A DNA stretch of 64,000 bases, from positions 82,535 through 146,534 of the forward strand of contig JAUXMY010000043.1 in NCBI GenBank assembly GCA_030683005.1, given 5' to 3'. The first letter of the stretch is position 1; each line of letters starts with the position of its first letter. Below are positions 25,368 through 33,933 of this stretch, piece after piece. The position numbers and the translations under genes were made by a program. Under the pieces are notes generated by a model. The model searched no databases and was not told the DNA's origin. It saw only the letters and a list, made by a program, of their open reading frames with translations. The DNA comes from Caulobacter sp. (lineage in GTDB: Bacteria; Pseudomonadota; Alphaproteobacteria; Caulobacterales; Caulobacteraceae).

Positions 25368-26417
25368 ATGAAGGGACCAGCCATTTTCCTGGCGCAGTTT
25401 GCGGGCGACGAGCCGCCGTTCAACGGCCTTGAGGCGATCGCCCGCTGGGCCGGCGACCTCGGCTACAAGGGTGTGCAGATCCCCACCTGGGACCGGCGGC
25501 TCTTCGATCTGAAGCTGGCCGCCGAAAGCGATGCCTACTGCGACGAGGTTAAGGGCGTTCTGGCCGCCGCCGGACTGGAGGTGTCGGAGTTGTCGACCCA
25601 CACCCAGGGCCAGATGGTGGCGGTGCATCCGGCCTATGACGAGATGTTCGACGGCGCGGCGCCAAAGTCAGTGCGCGGTAATCCGGCGGCGCGGCAGGCC
25701 TGGGCGGTGGAGCAGGTGCTGCTGGGCGCCAGGGCTTCCCGGCGCATGGGGCTGGACGCCCACGTCACCTTCTCCGGCTCCCTGGCCTGGCCCTATCTGT
25801 ATCCCTATCCGCAGCGCCCGGCCGGTCTGATCGAGGAGGCGTTTGACGAGCTGGCCCGGCGCTGGCGGCCGATCCTCGACGCCTTCGAGGAGGCCGGCGT
25901 CGATCTCTGCTACGAGATCCACCCGAGCGAGGACCTGTTCGACGGCACGACCGTGGAGATGTTCTGGGACCGCGTGGATCACCATCCCCGCGCCTGCCTG
26001 CTGTACGACCCCAGCCACTTCCTGCTGCAGCAGCTCGACTACCTCGAGTACATCGACCTCTACCACGAGCGGATCCGGATGTTTCACGTCAAGGACGCCG
26101 AGTTCCGGCCGACCGGGCGGCAGGGGGTCTACAGCGGCTATGCGCCCTGGAAGGAACGGGCCGGTCGCTTCCGGTCGCCGGGCGATGGCCAGATCGACTT
26201 CAAGGCCATCTTCTCGAAGTTCGCCCAGTACGGCTACCAGGGCTGGGCGGTGCTGGAATGGGAGTGCGCGCTGAAGGCGCCGGAGGACGGGGCCCGCGAA
26301 GGCGCGACCTTCATCCGCGACCACATCATCAATGTGACGGGCAAGAGCTTCGACGACTTCCTGGCCACCGACGTCGACGCCGCCGCCAATCGCAGGCTGC
26401 TGGGCCTCGACCGCTGA
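25368..26417 (+). CDS. Sugar phosphate isomerase/epimerase-like TIM-barrel protein (first of three)
   Basis: A 349-residue xylose-isomerase-like TIM barrel, at the long end of the family. Likely metal ligands are spread as expected: Glu in CYEIHPSED, Asp in LLYDPSHF, His in MFHVKDAEF and Glu in VLEWECALK. A GGAGG site precedes ATG 25368. It opens a rightward operon whose next gene starts 1 bp after its stop and encodes a Gfo/Idh/MocA oxidoreductase. Such pairs recur in clusters that isomerise or cleave keto-sugars. It could be an isomerase, an epimerase or a 3-keto-glycoside lyase/deglycosidase subunit; the sequence alone does not decide. Confidence 0.88.
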   Translation: MKGPAIFLAQFAGDEPPFNGLEAIARWAGDLGYKGVQIPTWDRRLFDLKLAAESDAYCDEVKGVLAAAGLEVSELSTHTQGQMVAVHPAYDEMFDGAAPKSVRGNPAARQAWAVEQVLLGARASRRMGLDAHVTFSGSLAWPYLYPYPQRPAGLIEEAFDELARRWRPILDAFEEAGVDLCYEIHPSEDLFDGTTVEMFWDRVDHHPRACLLYDPSHFLLQQLDYLEYIDLYHERIRMFHVKDAEFRPTGRQGVYSGYAPWKERAGRFRSPGDGQIDFKAIFSKFAQYGYQGWAVLEWECALKAPEDGAREGATFIRDHIINVTGKSFDDFLATDVDAAANRRLLGLDR

Positions 26418-26418
26418 G

Positions 26419-27561
26419 ATGCGTCTTTCGCTGGGGATGATCGGCGGCGGCGAGGGCGCCTTCATCGGCGGCGTGCATCGCATGGCCGCACGGCTGGATG
26501 ATCGCTGGACGCTGGTCGCCGGCGCGTTCAGCAGCGACGCCGGCCGCTCGCGGGCGTTCGGCCAGAGCCTCGGCCTCAGCGACGACCGCTGCTACGGCGA
26601 CTGGCGGGCGATGGCGCGGGCCGAGGCCGTGCGGCCCGACGGCATCGACGCGGTGGCCATCGTCACGCCCAACCACCTGCACCATGCGCCCGCGCGGGCG
26701 TTTCTCGAGGCCGGCATCGCGGTGATCTGCGACAAGCCGCTGACGACCGGTCTGGCCGATGCGCTGGACCTCGCCGACGCCGTGGCGCGGACCGGGACGC
26801 CGCTGGTGCTGACCCATAACTACAGCGGCTATGCCATGGTCCGGCAGATGCGGGCCATGGTGGCGACGGGCGCGCTCGGCGCGATCCGCGTGGTCCAGGC
26901 CGAGTACGCCCAGGACTGGCTGGCCACAGCGCTGCCCGGCAACAAGCAGGCGGACTGGCGCGGCGATCCCGAGCGAGCCGGACCCGGCGGTGCGCTCGGC
27001 GACATCGCCACCCACGCCTACCACCTGTCGACCTTCGTGCTTGGCGAGGCGGCCAGCCAGGTGAGCGCCGAGACCTCGCGCTTCGTCGCAGGCCGCCGGC
27101 TTGATGACGACGTACAGCTTGGCCTGCGCTGGGCGAGCGGAGCGCGCGGGCAGCTGTGGGCCAGCCAGGTGGCGGTCGGGGCGGCCAACGGGCTGCGGCT
27201 GCGGATCTACGGCGAGACCGGCGGGCTGGAATGGTCGCAGGAAGACCCGGACATCCTGCGCTACACGCCGCTGGGCGATCCGCCCCGGATCCTGCGGCGC
27301 GGCGGGCCCGACCTGTCGGCGGCGGCCCAGGCGGCGACGCGCATCCCGGCGGGACATCCCGAGGGCTATCTGGAAGGGTTCGCGCAGATCTACGCCGATG
27401 CGGCCGACCTGATCGCCGCGCACAAGGTCGGTCAGCCGGCGCCTGCGACGGACCTGCCGGGCATTGCCGCCGGGGTCGAGGGCGTGCGGTTCATCGAGGC
27501 GGCGGTGCGGAGCGCCGCGGCGGACGGCCGCTGGACGGCTCTTGGCGGGGGCATCGCGTGA
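26419..27561 (+). CDS. Gfo/Idh/MocA family NAD(P)-dependent oxidoreductase
   Basis: A 380-residue two-domain oxidoreductase. The N-terminal Rossmann fold starts [14 protein letters not shown] and includes [11 protein letters not shown]. The catalytic lysine is in CDKPL (the EKP motif with Asp for Glu), and the active-site Asp/His pair is in GDIATHAYH. Family members oxidise or reduce ring hydroxyls of sugars and cyclitols, including C3 of glycosides and inositol C2. Its stop overlaps the start of the next TIM-barrel gene. Within this operon it could form or reduce a keto-sugar. Which substrate is not visible. Confidence 0.92.
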   Translation: MRLSLGMIGGGEGAFIGGVHRMAARLDDRWTLVAGAFSSDAGRSRAFGQSLGLSDDRCYGDWRAMARAEAVRPDGIDAVAIVTPNHLHHAPARAFLEAGIAVICDKPLTTGLADALDLADAVARTGTPLVLTHNYSGYAMVRQMRAMVATGALGAIRVVQAEYAQDWLATALPGNKQADWRGDPERAGPGGALGDIATHAYHLSTFVLGEAASQVSAETSRFVAGRRLDDDVQLGLRWASGARGQLWASQVAVGAANGLRLRIYGETGGLEWSQEDPDILRYTPLGDPPRILRRGGPDLSAAAQAATRIPAGHPEGYLEGFAQIYADAADLIAAHKVGQPAPATDLPGIAAGVEGVRFIEAAVRSAAADGRWTALGGGIA

Positions 27562-28340
27562 TGCGGCAGAGCTTTGCCTGGTGGTCGTTCACCGCCGGTC
27601 GGGACGTGGAGCCCGCCGCCCTGCTGCGAGAGGCGGCGGCGGCCGGCGCTCAGGGGGTCGAGATGCTGCCCGAGGCGCTGTGGCCGGTAGCCCGCGACGC
27701 CGGGCTGTCGCTGGTGACTCTCACCGGTCACACGCTCGAGCGCGGGTTCAACGACCCTTCCCTTCACGCGGCCCTCACCGACGAAGTGCGCCGGAATATC
27801 GACAAGGCGGCCGCCGGCGGCTGCGAGGCGGTGATCGTCTTTTCAGGCAACCGCATTGGCGACGGCGCTGACGGGCCCGCCATACAGGCCTGCGTCGAGG
27901 GTCTCGCGCCGGTCGTGGCCCATGCCGAGCAAGCGGGCGTGCGGCTCTTGCTGGAACTGCTCAACAGCAAGGTCGATCATCCCGGCCACCAGTGCGACCG
28001 CACGGCGTTCGGCGCGGAGGTGGTCCGGGGCGTGAATTCGCCGGCCCTGCGGCTGCTCTACGACGGCTATCACATGCAGTTGATGGAGGGCGATCTGAGC
28101 CGGACGATCAAGGCTAACTTCGACCTGATCGGCCACGTCCACACCGCCGGGGCGCCCGGTCGCCGCGACCTCGACGACCGCCAGGAAATCCACTGGCCGG
28201 CCATCGCCGGCCTGCTGCGGCATCTGCGCTACCAGGGCTGGGTGGGCCATGAGTTTGTGCCGCGTGGCGATCCGATAACGGCGCTGCGGGCGGCGCTGGT
28301 CCAGTTCGACGGATCGCTGCAATCAGGGGGAGCGGCGTGA
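27561..28340 (+). CDS. Hydroxypyruvate isomerase-like TIM-barrel protein (second of three)
   Basis: A 259-residue TIM-barrel protein beginning at ATG 27561, inside the stop codon of the preceding gene; a GTG at 27558 is also possible. Metal-binding positions appear as Glu in LLLELLNSK, Asp in LLYDGYHMQ, His in GHVHTAGAPGR and Glu in GHEFVPRGD, which is the Hyi/OtnI-like subfamily pattern. Typical reactions are aldose-ketose or 2-keto-acid isomerisation. Overlaps at both ends show tight co-translation with the Gfo/Idh and GMC genes, so the product probably acts on the keto-sugar they generate. Confidence 0.88.
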   Translation: MRQSFAWWSFTAGRDVEPAALLREAAAAGAQGVEMLPEALWPVARDAGLSLVTLTGHTLERGFNDPSLHAALTDEVRRNIDKAAAGGCEAVIVFSGNRIGDGADGPAIQACVEGLAPVVAHAEQAGVRLLLELLNSKVDHPGHQCDRTAFGAEVVRGVNSPALRLLYDGYHMQLMEGDLSRTIKANFDLIGHVHTAGAPGRRDLDDRQEIHWPAIAGLLRHLRYQGWVGHEFVPRGDPITALRAALVQFDGSLQSGGAA

Positions 28341-30028
28341 TGTTCGACGCCATCGTCGTCGGCTCCGGCATCACCGGCGGCTGGGTCGCCAAGGAACTCT
28401 GCGAGCGCGGCCTGAAGGTCCTGATGCTCGAGCGGGGTCCCGATGTGCCGCACGGATCGGGCTACAGCCATGATCAGGCCGCGAAGCTCAGGCGGCGGGA
28501 CGACCAGATCCCGGAGGCGGAACGCGACCTGCACTACCCCTACCACGTCGGCGTCTCCTACGCGCTGTTCAACTCCAACAAGGCCTTCTGGGCCAGCGAT
28601 CACGACCATCCCTACGAGACCGCGCCCGGCAAACCTTATCGCTGGATCCGCGGCTATCAGCTGGGCGGACGCTCGCTGACCTGGGGCCGGCAGTCCTACC
28701 GATGGGCCCCGCAGGACTTCCTCTCCAACCTGCAGGACGGTCACGGCGTCGACTGGCCGATCCGCTACGAGGACCTGGAGCCCTGGTACGACCACGTCGA
28801 GGCCTTCGCCGGGATCAGCGGCGACTTCGACGGTCTCGAACAACTGCCGGACGGCGACTTCCTGCCGGCCTTCCCGTTCAACGACGTCGAACTTGCCGCC
28901 AAGGCGCGGATCGAGGCGGATTTCCCGACCCGGCGCATGATCATGGGTCGGACCGCCAACCTCAGCCGCGTCGCCAAGCCCCAGATGGACATGGGCCGCA
29001 AGCGGTGCGAGCAGCATGTGCGGTGCCATCACGGCTGTCCGCTGGGCAGCTACTTCTCGACCCAGGCGGCGACGCTGCCGGCGGCGCTCAACACCGGCAA
29101 CCTGACCGTCCTGACCGACCGCGTCGTCGAGAGCGTCATCCACGATCCGGCAACCGGCCGGGTTACCGGCGTGCGGACCATCAACCGGCTGGACAAGGGC
29201 GGCGAGACCTTCGAGGCGCGAATGGTCTTCCTGAACGCCTCGGCGATCAACACCGCCACCCTCCTGCTGAACTCCCGGTCGGACGCGTTTCCACGCGGCC
29301 TGGCCAACGGCAGCGACCAGGTCGGCCGCAACCTGATGGATCACGTCAGCAGCAAGAACATCGTCGGCAAGATGCCGGGCTTCGCCGGCGTCCACGACCA
29401 GCGCGACCGGCCGACCGGCATCTATGTGCCCCGCTACGGCAACGTGACCGAGGGCGACAAGCCGTACCTGCGCGGCTTCGGCATGCAGGGCGGCGCGGCC
29501 CGCTCGCGGCGCGCGGACAGCTTCTCCCAGGGCGTCGGCGGCGGGGATGACGAGGGACTGCACGGCTGGCACTTCTCGCTCCTGCCGTTCGGCGAGGTGC
29601 TGCCGGATCCCGACAACCGGGTGACCCTGTCGACGACCCGCAGGGACAGCTGGGGGATTCCGGTGCCGATCATCGCGGCGAGCCACGGCCCCAACGAGTA
29701 CGCGATGATGCGCGCGGCGGCGAAGGACGCGGCCGACATGCTGCGCGCCGTCGGCTGCGTCGACATCACACCCTGGGAAGAGGCCGCCGAGCAGCTAACG
29801 CCGCCCGGCGACCGCATCCACGAGATGGGGACGGCGCGCATGGGCCGCGATCCCGGCACGTCGGTCTTCAACGGCTGGGGCCAGGCGCATGACGTGCCAA
29901 ACCTGTTCTGTTCGGATGGCGCGGTCATGGCCTCCAGCGCCTCGATGAACCCCTCGCTCACCTACATGGCGCTGTCGGCGCGCGCGGCGCACCACGCCGC
30001 GGATCTGCTGCAACAGGGAGGCCTGTAG
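28340..30028 (+). CDS. GMC family FAD-dependent oxidoreductase
   Basis: A 562-residue cytoplasmic-looking GMC oxidoreductase with no signal peptide. The dinucleotide-binding motif is VVGSGITGGWVA with ERGPD after the second strand; the middle has GGRSLTWGRQSYR, and the C-terminal catalytic region has HEMGTARMG and SSASMNPSLTYMAL. It is closest in pattern to the sugar/gluconate dehydrogenase and glycoside 3-dehydrogenase large-subunit branch (LacA/CarA-like). That branch oxidises sugar hydroxyls, often C3, giving keto-sugars. No cytochrome or small subunit gene is adjacent, so the electron acceptor is unclear. ATG 28340 overlaps the previous stop. Confidence 0.92.
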   Translation: MFDAIVVGSGITGGWVAKELCERGLKVLMLERGPDVPHGSGYSHDQAAKLRRRDDQIPEAERDLHYPYHVGVSYALFNSNKAFWASDHDHPYETAPGKPYRWIRGYQLGGRSLTWGRQSYRWAPQDFLSNLQDGHGVDWPIRYEDLEPWYDHVEAFAGISGDFDGLEQLPDGDFLPAFPFNDVELAAKARIEADFPTRRMIMGRTANLSRVAKPQMDMGRKRCEQHVRCHHGCPLGSYFSTQAATLPAALNTGNLTVLTDRVVESVIHDPATGRVTGVRTINRLDKGGETFEARMVFLNASAINTATLLLNSRSDAFPRGLANGSDQVGRNLMDHVSSKNIVGKMPGFAGVHDQRDRPTGIYVPRYGNVTEGDKPYLRGFGMQGGAARSRRADSFSQGVGGGDDEGLHGWHFSLLPFGEVLPDPDNRVTLSTTRRDSWGIPVPIIAASHGPNEYAMMRAAAKDAADMLRAVGCVDITPWEEAAEQLTPPGDRIHEMGTARMGRDPGTSVFNGWGQAHDVPNLFCSDGAVMASSASMNPSLTYMALSARAAHHAADLLQQGGL

Positions 30029-30032
30029 ACCC

Positions 30033-30761
30033 ATGAGACCCATCGGCGTTCAGCTCTACACCCTGCGCAAGCCGTTCGCGGCGGACCCGCTGGGCACGCT
30101 CGGGCGCATCCGCGACATCGGCTATGACGCGGTGGAGTTTGCAGCCCCGCTCGGCTCCGACTTCGCCGGGTTCGCGGCGTGCATGCGGGAGATCGGGCTC
30201 GACTGCCCCGCGGCGCATGTGGGCCTCGCCGACATGGCCGAGCGACCGGACACGGTGCTGGCGATGGCCGCCACGCTGGGCTGCCGCTACCTGGTGATGC
30301 CCTATGTGATGCCCGAGCAGCGGGACTGGACGGGCGTCATCGCCACGCTGGGCGCCTTCGCCAAGCGGGCCCGGGGGGAGGGGTTGCGGGTCGCCTACCA
30401 CCACCACGACTTCGAGTTCGAGACGGTCGATGGGGTGCGGCCCTTCGACCGGCTGGTGGCCGAGACCGATCCGGCGCTCGTCGATTTTGAACTCGACGTC
30501 TATTGGCTGAAGAAGGGCGGCGAGAATCCGAGGGCGGTCATCGAACAGCTGGCCGGGCGGGTGAAGCTGGTCCACCTCAAGGACTATTCAGCCGATGGCG
30601 GGATGGCGGATGTCGGGGCCGGGACCCTGGATTTCGCGGCCCTGATCCGGGCCGCGGACGCCGCTGGAGCCGAACACTACTTCGTCGAGCACGACTTCCC
30701 GCCGGCCCCCGGATGGCCCAGCGTGGAGGCCAGTCTTGCGCATCTGCGGACCCTGGGCTGA
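30033..30761 (+). CDS. Sugar phosphate isomerase/epimerase-like TIM-barrel protein (third of three)
   Basis: A 242-residue short TIM-barrel protein. Family signature GVQLYTLRKPF opens it; putative metal and substrate ligands lie in YHHHDFEFE, FELDVYWLKKGG, LVHLKDYS and FVEHDFPP. It begins 4 bp after the GMC gene and follows a GGGAGG site. It belongs to the group annotated as inosose dehydratase-like or 3-keto-sugar-processing enzymes, often exported in other species, but this one has no signal peptide. Three different TIM barrels in one operon imply successive steps or subunits. A hairpin follows downstream. Confidence 0.88.
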   Translation: MRPIGVQLYTLRKPFAADPLGTLGRIRDIGYDAVEFAAPLGSDFAGFAACMREIGLDCPAAHVGLADMAERPDTVLAMAATLGCRYLVMPYVMPEQRDWTGVIATLGAFAKRARGEGLRVAYHHHDFEFETVDGVRPFDRLVAETDPALVDFELDVYWLKKGGENPRAVIEQLAGRVKLVHLKDYSADGGMADVGAGTLDFAALIRAADAAGAEHYFVEHDFPPAPGWPSVEASLAHLRTLG

Positions 30762-30828
30762 GGCCGGGCTTCCTGACGGTGCGTGATCGAGGAGGCGAGC
30801 TCCAGCGGTGGAATCTGACCTGAACCTC

Positions 30829-30854
30829 CAGTCCCGCGGGCCGGCGCGGGACTG
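30829..30854. terminator. Hairpin between convergent sugar operon and phytase gene
   Basis: Perfect 10-bp stem CAGTCCCGCG / CGCGGGACTG with a 6-nt loop GGCCGG. It lies between genes ending at 30761 (plus) and 30934 (minus). No T-run follows on either strand, so it is a weaker terminator candidate. Confidence 0.5.
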
Positions 30855-30933
30855 ATATCGGCCATCAGGCTCCAACCTTTGATTCCAGAGGACAATTCAA
30901 CGGTCGGACGGTTCCGTCTGACCGCATCGCGCT

Positions 30934-33003
30934 CTAACGCATCTCCAGGTTCAGCGCCTCGGCGATCGATTTCCACGGGACGTATTTGTAGTTCTGGGTC
31001 TCCACCGGCAGGACGTTGCGGCCGTCCTGGGCGATCATGGCGCCGTTCTCGAAACCGGGGCCGAGGTTCCGGCTGGTGACCTCGAGCCCGTCAGTTTCGG
31101 AGATGCCGTCGATGCCGGCGGAGGGGTTGGCGACGACCGCGAAGGAGCCGAGGTACTCTTGCGCGCCTTCGCGCCGATAGACGGCGTAGGTGTCGTTGCC
31201 CTGGCTGGACACGATGATGTAGCCGCGCCCGCCGCCCAGGTCGTAGAGGCCAACGCCCTCATAGTCGTCCTTGACGGCCGGATTGTCCGCGATGCGCTCG
31301 ACCAGGGTCATCGCCTTGCCGCCGTCAGGCCTGGCGCTCATGCGCCACAGGCCGACATCTTCCTCCCCGACGTAGAGAATGCCCTTCTCGTCATCGGCGA
31401 CACAGCCCTCGGTCTGACTGCCAAAGGCCAGTTCCCGCACGAACTTCGCCCGCACCTTGCCCTTGCCGGCGTCGACCAGCTCCCACTGACGCTTGCGGGT
31501 GTCGTCGCCGTTGATGAAGACCCAGGTCTTGCCGGTGGCCGGATCGCGATACATGCACAGGCCGTAGGGGTCATTCAGCCCGGAGGGCTGCAGCCCGTCG
31601 GCCACGTCAGTCAGCTGGCGGGTCTGCGGGTCCAGCCGGTATATGGCGATGCTGCGATTGGTCCGGTTGCTGGCTGTGACCAGGGTCACGGTTTCACGCC
31701 CAAGCCTGAAGCCGTCCCGCAGATCGACGTTGTTCATCTTGCCGTCCCGCAGATCCTGAACAACCTCGCCCTTCATGTCATAGACGTACAGGCCGCCCTT
31801 CTTGTCGGTGCCCAATACGAGGCTCAGCGCGGGGTCGGTCGGATGGACCCAGATCGCCGGATCGTCGGCGGCGTCACCGAAGTTGACGACGGGCCGGGTC
31901 TCCACCGTGGCGACCACCGTAGGCAGGGGGGAATCCTGGCGCACGCGCGGATCGGTCGGGACGCCGGGACTGCGGTCCAGCGCGGCGGCCAGGTCCGCCA
32001 TCGACACCGACTTGAAGTTCGATCCATCCTCGTCGGTGATCAGCAGCAGCCCATTGGGGAAGCCGGCGATGGATGCGCTCAGGCCATTCAGCGGTCCAGG
32101 CTCGCCGAGCGATTCACCGCCCTCGGGGCCGGATATGGTGACCGAGCCGATGTAGGCGTCGTCGGCGTCGCGGTCATAGACGTTCAGACGGCCGGCGGAG
32201 GCGTCCGATGCGATCAGCCAGCGGGCGCCGGGCCCGCCGTCATGCAGGGCCAGGCCGCCGACCTCGTCGCTGATCTGTCCGAACCGGGGTGATGCGATCA
32301 GGGTCGGGGCGGCGAAGGCTTCCGGATTGGCGTTGAAGCGCCAGATGCCGACCGTTTCCTCGGAGGCGTAGGCCGTCGCCGAGGCTTCATCGACCACGCA
32401 CTGCTTGACGGTGGAGATGACGTTCAGCCGGCGCATCTGGCGCGTATCCAGCCGTCCGTCCGCGTTCGCATAGATCAACTGCTGATCGATCTCGCCGCCG
32501 TCGCCGACGATGAAAGCGTAGAGGGCGCCGTCAATGCGGCTGTGGAACAGGCAGACGTTCTCACCGGCGAAGCCGAGAGGAATCGCCCGGGCGCCGATCT
32601 CCGCAAGCGAGCCGCCATCCATCCGGTACAGGCGCAGGGCGTTGCTGGTTTTGTCGATCGAGGCCACGACGGTAACCGGCGCCCCTTTCAGCCGAAACCC
32701 GTAGCTGGCGTCCACGCCCCCGCTTTCGCCGGCCGGGATCGACCCGAGTCGCGCGCCGGCCGCATCATAGACTTCCAGTCCGCCCAGCGCGCCGGCGGCC
32801 AGGACGCGGGTCGTCGCGCCGTCCAGGACGAAGACCCCGGCCGCGACTTCTCCTGTCGCGCTCGCCTCGGTCTGCGCGCGCGCCGCGACATTGGGGAGCG
32901 GCGTGGCCGAGGGGGCCTGCGCGAGGGCTGATCCCGCGCCCATCGCCAGGGCGGCGACCAGGGCGGTGGTGCTCATCAGCATGCGGAGGCCGACGCTTTT
33001 CAT
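30934..33003 (-). CDS. Two-domain beta-propeller phytase
   Basis: A 689-residue secreted protein. Starting at ATG 33003 gives a signal peptide (STTALVAALAMGAGSALAQA); an extension upstream to 33171 has no such feature. Two tandem beta-propeller phytase domains are visible: an incomplete N-terminal one (about 50-330) and a full C-terminal one (about 345-689). The latter carries the calcium/phosphate signature DAADDPAIWVHPTDP, then GLYVYDMKG, NNVDLR, SNRTNRSIAIY, and YEGVGLYDL. The enzyme hydrolyses phytate to lower inositol phosphates plus phosphate in the periplasm or outside. Dual-domain forms are known, where the partial domain assists the active one. It converges with the sugar operon; a shared inositol theme is a hypothesis. 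Confidence 0.93.
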   Translation of the reverse strand: MKSVGLRMLMSTTALVAALAMGAGSALAQAPSATPLPNVAARAQTEASATGEVAAGVFVLDGATTRVLAAGALGGLEVYDAAGARLGSIPAGESGGVDASYGFRLKGAPVTVVASIDKTSNALRLYRMDGGSLAEIGARAIPLGFAGENVCLFHSRIDGALYAFIVGDGGEIDQQLIYANADGRLDTRQMRRLNVISTVKQCVVDEASATAYASEETVGIWRFNANPEAFAAPTLIASPRFGQISDEVGGLALHDGGPGARWLIASDASAGRLNVYDRDADDAYIGSVTISGPEGGESLGEPGPLNGLSASIAGFPNGLLLITDEDGSNFKSVSMADLAAALDRSPGVPTDPRVRQDSPLPTVVATVETRPVVNFGDAADDPAIWVHPTDPALSLVLGTDKKGGLYVYDMKGEVVQDLRDGKMNNVDLRDGFRLGRETVTLVTASNRTNRSIAIYRLDPQTRQLTDVADGLQPSGLNDPYGLCMYRDPATGKTWVFINGDDTRKRQWELVDAGKGKVRAKFVRELAFGSQTEGCVADDEKGILYVGEEDVGLWRMSARPDGGKAMTLVERIADNPAVKDDYEGVGLYDLGGGRGYIIVSSQGNDTYAVYRREGAQEYLGSFAVVANPSAGIDGISETDGLEVTSRNLGPGFENGAMIAQDGRNVLPVETQNYKYVPWKSIAEALNLEMR

Positions 33004-33177
33004 GAATCTGTCCGTTGTGACGACGCCGTGGTCCCCGTGACCGATGGCATTGCGATGCCGGTCCCGCCCGCACCGACATTCCGTATACCCCCTTGTCGAT
33101 GTCAGCATGGTGACGCCGGCAGCAGCGACGGAGAGAGAAGCGGACATCCTGGCTCGAGCGCCAGGTTCCACGAGACC

Positions 33178-33187
33178 GGGGGGGGGG
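33178..33187. repeat. Ten-base guanine homopolymer
   Basis: A G10 run in the 241-bp space between the phytase start (33003) and the end of phaG (33245). Runs of this length are slippage-prone and could alter promoter spacing for the phytase gene, but the position (about 175 bp from the start codon) makes an effect uncertain. Apart from this run I see nothing else in the intergenic stretch. Confidence 0.6.
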
Positions 33188-33244
33188 CGGCGATCTCGAC
33201 GGCGACGGCGGGCCGGCTCAAAACTCCGGCTCGTCCAGGAACGG

Positions 33245-33655
33245 CTAGCCTTCCTCTTCGCTCCGGACCGGCCCGGCGCCCACGAAGGTCGCCCAGTCGG
33301 AGTTGTTCGGCGGGCGCGGCAGGCCGTCGATGATGCCGTCGGAGGGATTGGAGTCGATGCCCCGGCCCTGTCGATGGATGTGGGCCTTGGCGATCATGTT
33401 GGCCGAGACCGGGGCGGTCAGGAACAGGAAGAGGGTGATGAGCAGTTCGTGGGTCGAATAGGTGCCGCCGAACACCGGGAAGTAAATCATCGACGCAATG
33501 AGGCAGGCGCCGACGCCGAGCGTCGTGGCCTTGGTCGGGCCGTGCAGCCGGGTCATGAGCGACGGCAGTTTCGCCAGGCCCCAGGACCCGACCAGGGTGA
33601 AGAGTCCGCCAAGGACCAGCAGGGTCGCGATCAGGATTTCAGCCAGCAGGTTCAT
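33245..33655 (-). CDS. phaG: Monovalent cation/H+ antiporter subunit G
   Basis: A 136-residue small membrane subunit of the Mrp-type antiporter. Starting at ATG 33655 gives three hydrophobic segments (LLVLGGLFTLVGSWG; ATTLGVGACLIASMIYFP; LLITLFLFLTAPVSANMI) with the family motif RLHGPTKATTLG between the first two. The C-terminal 40 residues are a polar tail. Its start overlaps phaF by 4 bp, and it is the last gene of the leftward pha operon. It has no transport activity alone but is needed for complex assembly. Confidence 0.92.
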   Translation of the reverse strand: MNLLAEILIATLLVLGGLFTLVGSWGLAKLPSLMTRLHGPTKATTLGVGACLIASMIYFPVFGGTYSTHELLITLFLFLTAPVSANMIAKAHIHRQGRGIDSNPSDGIIDGLPRPPNNSDWATFVGAGPVRSEEEG

Positions 33656-33933
33656 TCGACAATGTCTCCCCGCAGCAGGAACTTGCAGTAGGCCACGGTG
33701 CCGACAAACCCGACCATGGCCAGCAGCAACGCCGCCTCGAAATAGCTCGCCGTCGCGTAGGCGATGCCGAACAGGACGACCAGGGCGATGGCGTTGATGG
33801 TCAGGGTGTCGACCGCGAGGATCCGGTCGGCCGACGTAGGGCCTCGCCAAAGCCTGAACAGGTTCAGCAGGATCGAAAGGCTGACACAGACCATGGCAAA
33901 GCCCAGCGCCAGGGTCAGGATGGAACCGGTCAT
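33652..33933 (-). CDS. phaF: Monovalent cation/H+ antiporter subunit F
   Basis: A 93-residue three-helix protein of the MnhF/MrpF family, recognisable from RLWRGPTSADRILAVDTL after the first helix. It overlaps phaE and phaG by 4 bp each. It is a structural subunit of the multi-subunit antiporter in the inner membrane. Confidence 0.93.
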   Translation of the reverse strand: MTGSILTLALGFAMVCVSLSILLNLFRLWRGPTSADRILAVDTLTINAIALVVLFGIAYATASYFEAALLLAMVGFVGTVAYCKFLLRGDIVE

